A DNA stretch of 64,000 bases from NCBI GenBank assembly GCA_023374045.1, contig CM041779.1, forward strand, positions 267,726,131 through 267,790,130. The letters run 5' to 3'. The translations under genes were made by a program, and so were the position numbers. Below the pieces are notes generated by a model, which was not told the DNA's origin, ran no database searches, and saw nothing but the letters and a program-made list of their open reading frames with translations. Below are positions 12,091 through 24,711 of this stretch, piece by piece (the stretch's first letter is position 1; each line of letters opens with the position of its first letter). This stretch comes from Limonium bicolor (taxonomy: Eukaryota > Streptophyta > Magnoliopsida > Caryophyllales > Plumbaginaceae).

Positions 12091-13198
12091 AAGATAGATC
12101 GAAACAGACTTAGGCTGAAAGCAAGTGGGCCAGGATACCCAGAGAATGAGGTGTTTGGGCTGGAGTATCTTATGAACTGGAACTTGGGCTGAAACCTAGA
12201 CAGATGGCTTTGATTGGGCATGAGAGGTGACACCTAGATCTAGGGTTTGGGGCTAGGGCCCGAATAAGGAGTTTACCTAGTTTAGAATGAGCCCTTGGGC
12301 CGGAATGTGTTTGGGCCTGGAGTAAAGCACATGGGCTGGAATGGTCCCTAAACCAAATGGGCCTAACTTTCTTTGGACTAGAGAAGATGGTTGCTAAGCA
12401 GAAAAACATTTTATTTTTCAGAACTTGTGGGTTATTTCAAGTCCAGGTGGATTTCCTTTTTTTTGGGCCTAGAACTAATTGGATAATTCAAATTGGGCCA
12501 GAAGAGAAATCACCTAAGTCTAAGCTTTTGGGCCGAAGCCCGAACGACTCACATGTTAAACCAAACAGGGCCTCTGGGCCGCAAACAAGTAGAGCCGCCA
12601 ATTCGGTTGGGCTAGGTTAATGTAGGAGAAGTTCCTATCAATCTCTAGGCTAGGTAATGGGCCGATCATACAAGCAAACAAGGCCCACACAAATTCAACA
12701 TGTCCTCACTTGACGGTTAAATCAATTTGGGTATGGATTGATCCGGAGAGGTGCTTGGGGCTTGGGCCCAGGTCGCCACAAAGGAATAGGGCTAGCACGC
12801 TATTCTCTTTGGGTTTCCCCACTTTTTTCACATCACCTAAAGGTGTGCATCTACGGTCGGGTCTTTGACTGACCAAACAATGGGCTAGGTAAGGACACTG
12901 CCAGGAAAACGCTTGGGGCTAAGGCCCAGGTATTAAGGGGATGTGGTTGGAGGACATCCTCCTCTTTTCCCCCGCTTATTCACATCACCTAAAAGGTGTG
13001 AGTCCCTGACAGGGGACCCTCAAACGGGTCCCGGGGTAAAATCGGTTTGTGTGGACCCTCGCTCTCATATGATGCAAAGGTGCAGCAAATTAAAGTGCGC
13101 ATGAAAGTAAACAAACAGAGTAATAAAGCCATAAATAAACATTTTCGAGTTAAGCCCTCTTTCTTAAAATTAAAACAAGTTAAAATTAAGAAGTTTGT
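12091..13198 (-). other. Element D 5' leader
   Basis: Non-coding region between PBS and gag on the minus strand. On the plus strand it is dense in GGGCC/TTGGGC words with no long frame. It is probably the untranslated leader. Confidence 0.5.
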
Positions 13199-13215
13199 CC
13201 CCAGTAGAGTCGCCA
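13199..13215 (-). promoter_or_regulatory. Element D primer binding site, tRNA-Arg type
   Basis: On the minus strand this reads TGGCGACTCTACTGGGG, three bases after the LTR end. It matches the tRNA-Arg PBS known from Ogre/Tat elements and fixes the orientation. Confidence 0.8.
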
Positions 13216-13218
13216 GTC

Positions 13219-15257
13219 TGTGAGCCTCGATTTTAAACCCTATCCTATGTGGATTAAGTTGATTAGGATCTAATCGGGTTTTAGGTCCACTTATAACCTA
13301 AGATTAATAACTATGTCATATAACAATAATTATTAAAACCTAAGCTAGCTCACTGGAACCTATTATGAGTCGCCACCTAATTTTGACCTAGATTAAATTA
13401 GGAAAGGAGAGTTCGGGTTCGGGGGCTTGATATTCGACTTAATTAGGGTTCAATTACTTTCATTACCCTTAGAAGTCGTTTTTCCTCTACTTAGTTTAAT
13501 TACGGCTTATTACGAGTCGTTTTAACTTAAGTGCGCGAGCTTCTGTTTTTTTGTGTTTTTTAGCATTTTTTGACAGAAAATTAAATAAAATTAAAGATTC
13601 CTAAACTAGGGTTTCAGAGGCAGAATTAGGCCAAATTTTGTTTCCGTCCGTGGCTACGGACCTAATGTCCGAACCCACGGACCCTAGTTAACCTATGTGA
13701 ACATAAAAGTCGAATTAAACAGAAAACACAATTTTGCAAGGTCCGGGGCCACGGACAGGATGTCCGTGGGCCTGGACATTATTTTAGAAAACCTAAATTT
13801 TGAATTTTTAAAAAAATCCCGCCGCCGTCCGTGGGCGTCCGGGCTTACGGACAGGGAGTCCGGGACCCCGGACATGACGTCCGTGGGTGCGGACCGCCCT
13901 CGGACGGCGGCGTTGAGGCTGTTCCCGAAGGTGTTTTTGGCTCAAATTTTATGGGTGTGTAGCCTGAAAGATGTACAAGACGTTAGTGATTGAAAGTTTT
14001 CAATTTGAAATCGAATTTAATGCGAAACTTAACGAACAAGTTAGAAGGCAGAAACACAAACAAACCTTAATTCAGAAGCAAGGAAAAATCAATTCGGTTA
14101 GAAATTTCAACCATAATCGTATTTTGACCAGAAGGGTTAGAGAATTTGGTTTTTACCCTGTTTTGATTTCGAAAACTTGTTGTTCCTTCACATCGGGAAT
14201 CTCTGAAAGCTTCGTTGGTGGCCGATCCGGTTCGACTTTGACCCGAGCTTCTGACCTCTTCTTCCTTGTGTTGTTAAGCACGTTTTGGTTCTGTATTTGT
14301 GGTGTTTTGATGCTTGGAAGTTCAATGAGATAAGAAAGAATGTGTTTTTGGTGATTTTGGGATGATTTCGGTAGAGTTTCGGTGTTGGGAGTGTTGAAAA
14401 CGTGGGAGGCAAGTAGACGGCTGTGTTTTCTGACTATGGGGATCATCTACCTTGCCCTAGGTCGTTTTTTGGAAGGCCTTTTATAGAAAGAGCATGGCCA
14501 AGTTGATAGAACAGTATTTTTATCTAAAACCTTGATTTTGTGCTCTAAGAGAATCTGATTTTTTAAAATATGTTGCAAGCCGATAAAAATTATGAAAATT
14601 TAACTGAATGTAAAGAATGATTTTTAGGAATTTTGAGAGTTGGAATCGAGTTATTTTGATAAATAACCGATTAGATAAAAATCTCACAATCTGGAATCTC
14701 CCAAAATTCATAACTTATTATTGGAAAGTCGAAATTACGAAAGTCCAACGGCATTAGTCTCTAATAATCATCCTCTACCTTGTGTTAAAATGTCATGACA
14801 TTTTGTTTTGATTTCGGTATTTTCCAGAGGAGAGAGAAAATTGCAAAAATGATTGAATTTCTCTTTTAAATTTTGGGATAAGGTTTCCAATAAAATAATT
14901 TCAGGTTTATGACTGTATGTAGTCATGGTAACCATGTGACAATTTTATTTTAATTTTGGAAACCTTTTAATTTCTATTTTGAGGCTATTTCATGTGTTAA
15001 TTATTAAAGAAATTAGCTTATAATATGAATTAAAAGCTAAATTTCCAGAATAAATATTATCAGAGAATCATGAAATACCTTTCATAATGACTATGATATT
15101 TGGAAGTGTTTGGAGATAATAAACAAGTCATATGAAAATAGAAAATCCCGATAATGTCCTTGGAAAATCCCGCCTTGGTGCTTTTCGACCCCTTTTGCCC
15201 TTTGTAACACGTATGCCTTAGAGACTACTCCGGGGGGTTGAAATTTTGGGTATAACA
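13219..15257 (-). repeat. Element D 5' LTR (2,039 bp)
   Basis: Plus-strand ends are TGTGAGCC... and ...GGGTATAACA, that is TG...CA ends, followed by CATGG at 15258-15262. It carries the GTCCG inverted-repeat cluster at about 13645-13910. Short frames inside are duplicated in the other LTR only because the LTRs are copies. Confidence 0.88.
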
Positions 15258-15262
15258 CATGG
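15258..15262. repeat. Target-site duplication CATGG of element D, right copy
   Basis: Matches 8926-8930 exactly and marks where element C sequence resumes. Confidence 0.85.
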
Positions 15263-16180
15263 TAAATTCCAAATCTTAAATTTCATCTTCTAAATTGAAA
15301 AAGACAAATGGAAAGACCACTTAGAATTCCTCAACCATTCTGCCTTTGTTTTGGTGAACAAATTCAGAATTTGAAGTAAATGGAAGGAGAAGCAACTTCA
15401 TTCCAATTGCAAGAAACTCAAAATTCCAAGTTGAAACTTATAACTTTTATTGAATGATCATAGTGTGCTTACACAGATAACCATTCCAAATCAGAAACCA
15501 CTAAGGATTCTAATGCATCCTCTACTTAAATGGAAGAAGAACAACAAATGGAGAAGGAGAATGGTCTTAGCCTTAACCCGATGAAAATTTCTTCTTCTCC
15601 TTGTAAATGATGCAAGATCTTCCTCTAGCAGCACTTCGGGACGATTTTGAGGATTTTTGAGTGTGGAAGTATGTAGAATGATGATGGCCACAAATGCAAC
15701 TCTCGGCCTCCTTTTATAGAAATAAAAAATCCTTGTGCCGTATGTCTTGCTGGGTCTATGTGATCCAGCATATCTTTTAAAAACGTGTGCAAACTGTAAC
15801 GGTCGAAACCGCCAGGGCGTGAAAAGTCACATGTGCCGGACAGGGATGCCTGGCACCATACCCAGAACTAGTTAATTTACTAACAGTAAATAACCACTAT
15901 CTTTTGGCGAATAGGCGCGTCTTTTTCTTGTGCCGACTACAGAACATCCGGCACCATGCCCGGCCTGACTTCTTCTTGCTTCGCATTTGTGCCGTGCATG
16001 AGGGATCCTGCAAGACTTAGTTTCTGATGTAGAATTTCTCTCCTTGCATGGAGAACGCACAAAACATAAGTCTAAACATATAAAATCATTTTACATACAA
16101 AATAACGTAAATCTAACCTTAATTTAACTAATATTACTACAAATCTAGCTTATAAAATATGATAAGTCTACGGCTTATCA
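15258..16180 (-). repeat. Element C: LTR, right half
   Basis: Continues the LTR split by D. On the minus strand the LTR starts TGATAAGCCGTAG at 16180, directly after a purine tract. Several TGTGCCGGAC / GTGCCGACT / CCGGCACC motifs occur at 15830-15990. With the left half the LTR is about 1.36 kb. The placement as an Athila-like LTR is inferred from the TGATAA start and the flanking motif. Confidence 0.45.
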
Positions 16181-17012
16181 AGGCCCTACACTTACCGTTT
16201 GCTAGTCCTCGAGTAAAATTAAATCAGGAAAGGTAACCACTTGTGCACAAAACAAATAATCACAATAATGACAATGAGATAATTCTTTCCTAACTACCTG
16301 ACTCTCATTCATAAGCATCACTTAATCTTTCTTATTCCATCAATAATATACTAGTGGGTATAAAGTAAAACATTCAATAAAAAAATGGATCAGAGACTCA
16401 TGGGCTATTTTGCATCTCTCTTTTTTCCGGTTTCCAACCTTCAGCTCTATTTCTCAAGAGTTTATGAAAGTGGCCAAGACCCTCATCAATGGTTTTTATG
16501 GTTCAGCCCTATTTTTCAGGGGTTTCTGAATCTAACCATGATTTTTTTGCATTAAGGAACGGGGAATTTAGGAGAAAAATAAACGGAAAAACTCTCGTTT
16601 ATTGCTTTTATTCTGAGGCAATCTTGCAACCTCATAATGCTTCATCTTTTTGTTCTTTTAAAGAAGATTTTTTTTCTTGTTTCTTGAAGCATTTTTCTTT
16701 TTTTTTCTTTTCTTTTTCCTTTTTCATACATCACCCCTATCTAAGATATTCACCCACAAGAATTGAACTATTTTGAAAAGGAAGAAAAAAATATTACCCA
16801 AAAGTAGATCAAGGACAAAAATAGAAGTAAGGTCATATACTCATGTTAACAAAAAGAATCACGGAGTGAGAATTGATATCTAAAGGTCATTAGAAAGCTT
16901 ACCTCTTGAGAGAACAAATATTTAGCCTTCCCTAATGTAAACTTAATCAAAGACATGCAAAAAGCTGAGTAGAAGGTTAATAAACTTAAAACTCATTATA
17001 TTGAATAAACTA
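16181..17012 (-). other. Element C 3' internal tail, non-coding
   Basis: On the minus strand the part next to the LTR reads GACTAGCAAACGGTAAGTG then TAGGGCCT, a purine-rich tract resembling the 3' end of Athila-like elements. The rest holds T/C-rich runs (16640-16725) and AT-rich DNA. No credible protein is encoded. Confidence 0.4.
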
Positions 17013-17094
17013 GACAGGCAATGACACGTTAGCGTAGACATGCAGACACCTATAAAACCCATAGAAAGCCAAACATGGCCCTGACACCACTAAA

Positions 17095-19299
17095 TGCAAC
17101 GACCCCAAAACCATACTAGGAGTTAGGGATGTTACACGCCGCGTATCTATTACCTATTAACGCAAGGCTCTAACACATAACCCAAAATAGATGCAAAATA
17201 CACTTTATAAACTAAATCCAAAGATTACAATGCTTAAATATTTAGTACAAAGCAGAAGCAAGCTAAAGTACAAAGCTAAACAAAATACAAAGACGCTAAT
17301 CCACATCTACAAAAGCAGAAGGAAAAGTGAAACTGAAGGCAAAACAGAATCTTCGAACAAGGGCTAGACCTGTAAATCAGACGGAAATAGGGGTGAACCA
17401 AACTATAGCTCAGCAAGTGATAAACTTCATCAGCTGAGCATGCTCAAAACATATACTGAACATATACATATACATAACTTTAACATAATAGGTCAAAAGT
17501 TGAAGCAAAAATCAGATAAGGGAAGAAGCTTTGCCAAATCAGGTAAAAAGCATAGACAAAGCTTAACAAAACTGAGGTGGGACACTAGACACCAGCTGAC
17601 ACATCAGAAGGACTCACATAAGGTCCTATGGATCCGAAGATCCCACATCAGAAGCCGTAGAGACAGCTATGGACGCGTTGGTCACTAAACATCCAAGGGA
17701 ACCTGAGAGAGAGAACAGAAGGGAACCCGAGGGAATAGCAGAAGGAATTCCTGTGCAGCATGCTACGGGATAGCCCGACCCGACTATCCAAGGCTCAGAA
17801 GCTAAACATCTAGGTCCCAAAACAGAAGCTTTGTGAAACCGAGCAAAAGCCTTAATAGAACAGAGCAGAGCGGAAAGCAGAATGTTATCAAAACATATCA
17901 GAAGCCTTAACAAAACAGAAGTCGTAAACCGACTAACACATACAAAAGCTAAACCGTAAACAGAAGTTCAAATGCCCCATTAGAGCAATACTGAGATCGG
18001 AAACATAATGGCGGTTTTCAGAATGTAAAACTCATATTCACAAGCTAAAACACATTCCAATAGCTAGTACACACTGAAAGGAAACCAACGCCACAAACGA
18101 CACTCAAAATAGAGCTAAAACTCAAAAGTTACGCAAAGCAGACATGTGTCTAGACATTTGTCTGACCTTGCATATCTGGACACACGCCGAGGACAAAACC
18201 AATAAACGTCTGGACATCTGTCTGGACTTACATGTCCAGAGAAAGACCGTAAATCAGCAAATAGGTGCGTCCAAACTTGTGTCCGGGCTTGCATGTTCGG
18301 ACACAAGTTGAACAGAAACCCGGAACTCGTCCTCGCCACGTCCGGACATACATGTTTAGACGCGAGTCCGTACAGCACACAAAACACATCGAGATGAGCC
18401 TGTCCGAATCCACGTTCCGGACACTGTAAAACCTCCAGAATTCAATGTCAAATGCAGAGCAAATCCATGGCTAAAATCTTCCATAATTTATACATAATTA
18501 ATCATAGCAAAGTAGCACAACAAAAACACATTTCCACGAGGTTTTGGCACATCAAAATGCAAACTAAAATCAGTCAGAAACATCACAATCAGAAATTTAA
18601 ACAAACATATACGAAAGCGAACAAAACCGGAATCCCCGTGGTTGAACACACCCACCCGAATCCATTAACCACCTACCTCACATCCGATGCTACGCAATCT
18701 CTGCGGACCCAACAATCACTCTCCTTGAAAACTCCACTCGAATCGACCAACATCGAACTGAACACCTCCTGAATTGAAAATGAAATCTAGAAAGAAGAGG
18801 GGATGAACTGAATGAGGAAATGAAATTAGAATTCTCGAATCTTACTGGATGATCGAACACAAGAAGACCCCAATTCCCACGACCCGAAACCAAAGATCAA
18901 TCGGCCAAGAAATTGGCTAGAGAATGATGGAAGTTGAGGGAAGAAGGAAGAGCGCAAAGGGAGAAAGAGAGCACGGGAAAACTGACGAGATGAAAGCTAG
19001 GAAAAAGAGGGAAATAAAAGAGTAAAGTAGAAATCCCTTTATTACTAACTAGTAAAGAAATAATAAAAAAACGAAAAATTAAAAGAGCTAATATTAATAA
19101 TCCCTCCCTTACTAGTAATTATATATTGAAAGAAGAATGGACAAAGTAATTCCCTTCTCACAATATGAATACAAAAGAAGGCAAATAACATTATGGACGA
19201 ACTAACATATGAGCAACATACTATGAACTCCCTTTTACGGAACCTGAACAAAATAAATTTGAATGAAACAAAATAAATTAAAAAAACTGGGTCATAACA
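17095..19299 (-). repeat. Array E, LTR 1 (2,205 bp)
   Basis: Plus-strand ends are TGCAACGACCCC and GGGTCATAACA, next to a degenerate PBS complement on the left and a C-rich polypurine complement on the right (19300-19315). It contains TCCGGAC/GTCCGGA repeats at about 18140-18425. Confidence 0.85.
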
Positions 19300-21047
19300 A
19301 TATACCCCCCTTAAAATGAATTTCATCCTCAAAATTCCACGAAACCTGGAATAGGAACAAGGGCACACCATGTGCTGGCATATTACTGACACCCAGGCAT
19401 ACAAAGGAACCTCATAGATCAAAAGGTTAACCTGCACAGGGAGTTGACACTTAGAGCAGAACCCTCAAACTAATAGATGGACAGAAGGATGAACAGAAGA
19501 TGACTAACACACAGCTACATAGATGGAACACTCTCACATCTCAGAACTCACATCTCACAGAGCTGACTCTTATTACTGAACCGACTCACATGCTAGGAAC
19601 ACATAACAAAAGATAACTGAAAACTAAGCTTGAAAGAACATGAGCCACTCTCCCCAAAGCTAAATCTCAGGACTCGCTAGCAGAAGGACAAAGCAGAAGG
19701 TTGTTGAAGGCTACGCGTGAAAGAAGCTGAACACACTCAACCTACCGCTAACTGACTAACAGAAGACACAAAGCAGAACTCTCTACCACTTTGCGTAGGG
19801 CACGAGAAGTAGCACACATACATCAAAGGAGCTCGTATTCAAGGAACCCACACTCAGAACAAAACTCACAACTGGTAAACTGACAGAAAGACAAAGCAAA
19901 AGATCACTTACACATCTCGACAACTCTCTCTTCAAGAGCTAGCACACATAACTTACTAGCAGATCCACTGATTGAAAGAACGAAGCAGAAGATTACAACA
20001 CCCACTTAGCCTTAAAGGGAACAAAAGAGACACACTCAAATCACAGGAGCTCTTTCTTTTAGAGCTAGCACACCCTGAACGAACTGGATCACTCACTAAC
20101 AGAAGGGACGAAACAAAAGACTAACTGAGGAATGCAAACATATGCACCACAAGTGTAGAAGCCCTATTAACACTAAAACCTACTGAAGGGGTCTTAACTC
20201 CGAAAGCTTGGACTCACAAGGAGTAAACACTTGGTCCTCATAAGAAGATTCACTAACAAAATGAGCAAAACAATAGATGATAGGTGGCTGATCTTGAAGG
20301 AACTTGAGCAACACTCAAACTTACTGATGACTAACTGACAGGTGGAACACAATGAAGACTACAAAAGCTCAGGCTAGAGGCACAAAAGAAACTCTTAACT
20401 CCCTCAGAAGATGTCCTATCCAAAGGACCAAACACCTACAAGCTCTCACCACAACTCACTCAGAACCAAAACACAATTTACACTCCGGATCACACATCAA
20501 ACCCTTCATAACTCACATCTCGGACCGAACTCACAAACCTAACCTCATATCTAAAACGCATAACTCACATACTAAGCTCACACCTAGCCAGATCACACAA
20601 CTGAAACACTTCAGAATCGAAGTCATAACTTACCACCTGAGCCAACTCATCTGAACTAACCTACATCTCACAACCCGAACACGTCTCATTAACTCTCCTC
20701 CCAGAACACCATGCAAACTCACAACCCGAGCACACATCTCTAAAAAAACAGGACTCACATTTGGTCATCCTTTTCCAAAGGACCCAACTCCCTCAGGCTC
20801 AGACTCAAAGCACATAAAGCATACAGACAAACAGATACTACGCTTTCGCTGCACTACTCTGATAATGGGCAACCATAGGGCAAACGAATAAAACTGACTC
20901 CAGATATCAATCAAATCAGAGAGTAGGTAGTAGACAAATCATGCACCAAACAACACACAACACGTAACAGGCAATGACATGATAGCGTAGACATGCGGAC
21001 ACCCATAAAACCCAAATAAAGCCAAACCTGGCTCTGATACCACTAAA
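19300..21047 (-). other. Array E, internal region 1 (non-coding)
   Basis: Runs from the polypurine tract (19300-19315) to the PBS (complement of TGGTATCAGAGCC, 21029-21043). It has low complexity, with recurring ACTCACA, AGCTAGCACAC and ACAGAAG words. The longest frame (20352-20654) lacks motifs and is not preserved in the sister copies. No gag or pol remnant is visible. Confidence 0.75.
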
Positions 21048-21652
21048 TGCAATGACCCCAAAACCACCCTAGGAGTCAGGGACATTACACACTGCGTATC
21101 TATTACCTAATAACGCAAGGCTCTAACACATACTGAAACAGATGAAAAATACACTTTATAAACTGAATCTAAAGATTACAATGCTTAAGCATTTAGTACA
21201 GAGCGGAAGCAAGCTAAAGTACAAAGCTGAACACACTACAAAGACGCCAAGCCACAACTACAAAAGTAGAAGGAAAAGTGAAACTAAAGGCAAAGCAGAA
21301 TCTTCGAACAAGGGTTAAACCTGCAAATCGACAGAAATAGGGGTGAGCCAAACTATAGCTCAGCAGGTGATAAACTTCATCAGCTGAGCATGCTCAAAAC
21401 CTATACTGAACATATACATATACATAGCTTTAACAAAACAGGTCAAAGGTCGAAGCAAAAATCAGACAGGGGAAGAAGCTTTCCCAAATCAGATACAGAG
21501 TAGAGATAGAGCTTAACAAAACCGAGGTGGGACACTAGACACCAGCTGACTCATCCAAAGGGCTCACATAACATCCTATGGATCTGCAGATCCCACATCA
21601 GAAGCCGTGGAGGCAGTTATGGACCCGTCGGTCATTAAACATCCAAGGGACC

Positions 21653-21708
<56 letters not shown>

Positions 21709-23301
21709 AGGGAATCCGAGGGAATAACAGAAGGAATTCCTACGCAGCATGCTACGGGACAGCCCAACCCAAGTATCCAAGGCTCAGAAGCTAAACTTCT
21801 AGGTCCCAAAACAGAAGCTTTGCAAAACCGAGCAAAAGTCTTAATAGAATAGAGCAGAGCGGAAATCAGGATGTTATAAAAAAATATTAGAAGCCTTAAC
21901 AAAACAGAAGTCGTAAACCGACTAACACATACAAATGCCAAACCGTAAACAGAAGTTCAAACGCTCATTTAGAGCAATAACGAGATCGGAAACATAATGG
22001 CAGTTTTCAGAATGTAAAACTCTTATTCACAACATTCCAATAGCAAGTAAACACTGAAAAGAAACCAACACAACAAACGACACTCAAAACGGAGCTAAAA
22101 CGTAAAAGTTACGCAAAACAGACCTGTGTCCAGACATGTGTCCGACCTTGCATGTCCTGACACACGCCGAGGACAAGGCCAACAAACGTTCGGACATCTG
22201 TCCGGACTTACATGTCTGGACAAAGTCTGTAAATCAGCAAATAGGTGCGTCTGAACTTGTGTCAGGGCTTGCATGTTCGGACACAAGTCAAATAGAAACC
22301 CGGAACTCGTCCTCGCCATGTCCGGACATACATGCCCGGATGCAAGTCCGTACACCACACATAACACAGCGAGATGAACCTGTCCTAAGCCACATCCGGA
22401 CTTACATGTCCGGATGCAAGTCCGGTCACTCTAAAAACTGCAGAATTCAATGTCGAATGCAGACCAAATCCATGGCTAATATCTTCCACAATTTATACAT
22501 ATTTAATCATAGTAAAGTAGCACAATGAAAACACATTTCCATGGGGTTTTGGTAGATCAAAACACAAACTAAAATCAGTCAGAAACATCATAATCAGAAA
22601 ATTAACACAAACATATACGGAAGCGAACAAAACCGGAATCCAGGTGGTTGAACACACCCACCCGAATCAATTTACCACCTACCTCACATCCGACGCTACG
22701 CAATCTCTACGGATCCGACTATCACACTCCTAGAAAATTCCACTCGAATCGCCCGACATCGAACTGAACACCTCCAGAATCGAAAATGAAATCAGGAACG
22801 AAGAGGGGATGAACTGAACGAGGAAATGAAATCAAAATTTTTGAATCTTACCTGATGATCGAGCACATGAAGACCCCAATTCCGATGACCCAAAACCAAC
22901 GATCAATCGGCCAAGAAATTGACTAGAGAATGATGGAAGTTGAGGGAAGAATGAAGAGTGCAAAGGGAGAAATAGAGCACGGGAAAACTGACGAGATGAA
23001 AGCCATGAAAGAGAGGGAATTAAAAGAGTAAAATAGAAATCCCTTTATTACTAACTAGTAAAGAAATAATAAAAAAAGGAAAAAAGAGTGAATATTAATA
23101 ATCCCTCCCTTACTAGTAATTATATATCGAAAGATGAATGAACAAAGTAATTCCCTTCGTACAATATGAATACAAAAGAAGGCAAATAACATTATGGACG
23201 AACTAACAAAGGAGCAACATACTATGAACTCCCTTTTGCGGAACCTGAACAAAAATAAATTAGAATGAAACAAAATAAATACAAAAAACTAGGGCATAAC
23301 A
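21048..23301 (-). repeat. Array E, LTR 2 (2,254 bp)
   Basis: Same ends as LTR 1. Much of the extra length is a GA dinucleotide expansion at 21655-21704, where LTRs 1 and 3 have only a few GA units. Confidence 0.85.
21655..21704. repeat. (GA)25 microsatellite in LTR 2
   Basis: Fifty bases of uninterrupted GA. The corresponding place in LTRs 1 and 3 reads CCTGAGAGAGAGAACAG, so the expansion happened after the array formed. Confidence 0.95.
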
Positions 23302-24706
23302 ATATAGCCCCCTGAAAATGAATTTCGTCCTCAAAATTCCACGAAACCTGGAATAGGAACAAAGGCACACCATGTGTTGGCATATTACTGACACCTAGGC
23401 ATACAAAGGAACCTCGCAGATTGAAAGGTTAACCCGCATAGGGAGTTGACACTCAGAGCAGCAGCCTCAAGCTGATAGACGGACAAAAGGACGGGCAGAA
23501 GGTGACAAGCACACAGCTACACAGATGGAACGCTCTCACATCTCACAAAGCTTACTCTTAGAACTGAACTAGCTCACAGGCTAGGAACAAGTAACAAAAG
23601 ATAACTGAAAACTAAGCCTGAAAAAACTGGAGCCACTCTCCCCAAGCTAAATCTCTGGACTCGTTAGCTGAACGACAAAGCAGAAGGTTGCTGAAGGCTA
23701 CGCGTGAAAGCAGCTGAAAACACTCAACCTACCGCTAACTGACTGACAGAAGACACAAAGCAGATGTCTCTACCACTTTGAGTGGGGCACGAGAAGAAGC
23801 ACACATACATCTTAGGAGCTTGCATTCAAGGAACCCGCACTTAGAGCAGAACTCACAACTGTTTACCCGACAGAAGGGCAAATCAGAAGATCACTTACAC
23901 ATTTCAGAAGCTCTCTCTTCAAGAGCTACCACACATAACTTACTAGCAGATCCACTGACAGAAAGAACGAAGCAGAAGATTACACACACTCACTTAGCTC
24001 TAAGGGCAACAAAAAAGACACACTCAAATCACAGGAGCTCTAGCTTCAAGAGCTAGCACTCCTTGAACGAACTGGATCACTCACTAACAAAATGGACGAA
24101 ACAAAAGACTAACTGAGGAATACAAACATACGCACCACAAGTGTAGAAGCCCTACAAACACTAAATCCTACTGACAGGATCTCAACTCCGAAAGCTCGGA
24201 CTCACAAGGAGCTAACACTTGGTCTCATAAGAAGATTCACTAATAAAATGAGCAAAGCAATAGATTACAGGTGGCTGATCTTGAAGGAAACTGAGCAGCA
24301 CTTAAACTTACTGATGACTGACTGATGGGTGGAACACAAGGAAGACTACTAAAGCTCAGCCTAGAGGCACAAAAGAAACGCTCAACTCCCTCAAAAGACG
24401 TCATATCCAAAGGACCAAACATCTACAAGCTCTCACCACAACTCACTCAGAACCAAAACACAATTTACACTCCGGATCACACATCAAACCCTTCATAACT
24501 CACATCCCGCACCGAACTCACAAACCTAACCTCATATCTAAAACGTATAACTCACAGACTAAGCTCACACCTAGCCGGATCACACAACTGAAACACTCCA
24601 GAATCGACGTCATAAATTACCACTTGAGCCAACTCATCCGAACTCACCTACATCTCACAGCCCGAACACGTCTCACTAACTCTCCTCCCAGAACACCATG
24701 CAAACT

Positions 24707-24711
24707 CACAA
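24707..24711. repeat. Target-site duplication CACAA of element F, left copy
   Basis: CACAA directly before TGAAATACC. The uninterrupted sequence of the sister unit (20710-20735) has a single copy at this site. Confidence 0.9.

Larger units (their letters stand above)
8931..15257 (-). mobile_element. Element D: internally deleted Ogre/Tat-like gypsy element
   Basis: A minus-strand element bounded by the 5-bp duplication CATGG. It has a 2,039-bp 5' LTR (13219-15257), a tRNA-Arg-type PBS (13199-13215), a gag remnant (11347-12090) and a shortened 3' LTR (8931-10166). The LTR copies match closely until about 10166, then diverge. One deletion therefore seems to have removed pol, the polypurine tract and the U3 part of the 3' LTR. 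The tRNA-Arg PBS and the CHHC-type gag finger are Tat/Ogre hallmarks. At 6.3 kb it is far below the usual 10-25 kb of Ogre elements. Confidence 0.8.

Noticed and set aside
16489..16776. 95-codon Phe/Ser-rich frame
   Set aside because: It is a translation of T/C runs in the non-coding tail of element C, on the strand opposite to the element.
20352..20654. 100-codon frame in array E internal region 1
   Set aside because: It is Thr/His/Ser-rich translation of simple ACTCACA repeats and is not kept in internal regions 2 and 3.
21576..21941. Frames with (SL)n or (RE)n runs
   Set aside because: They are products of the GA expansion, absent in sister LTRs.
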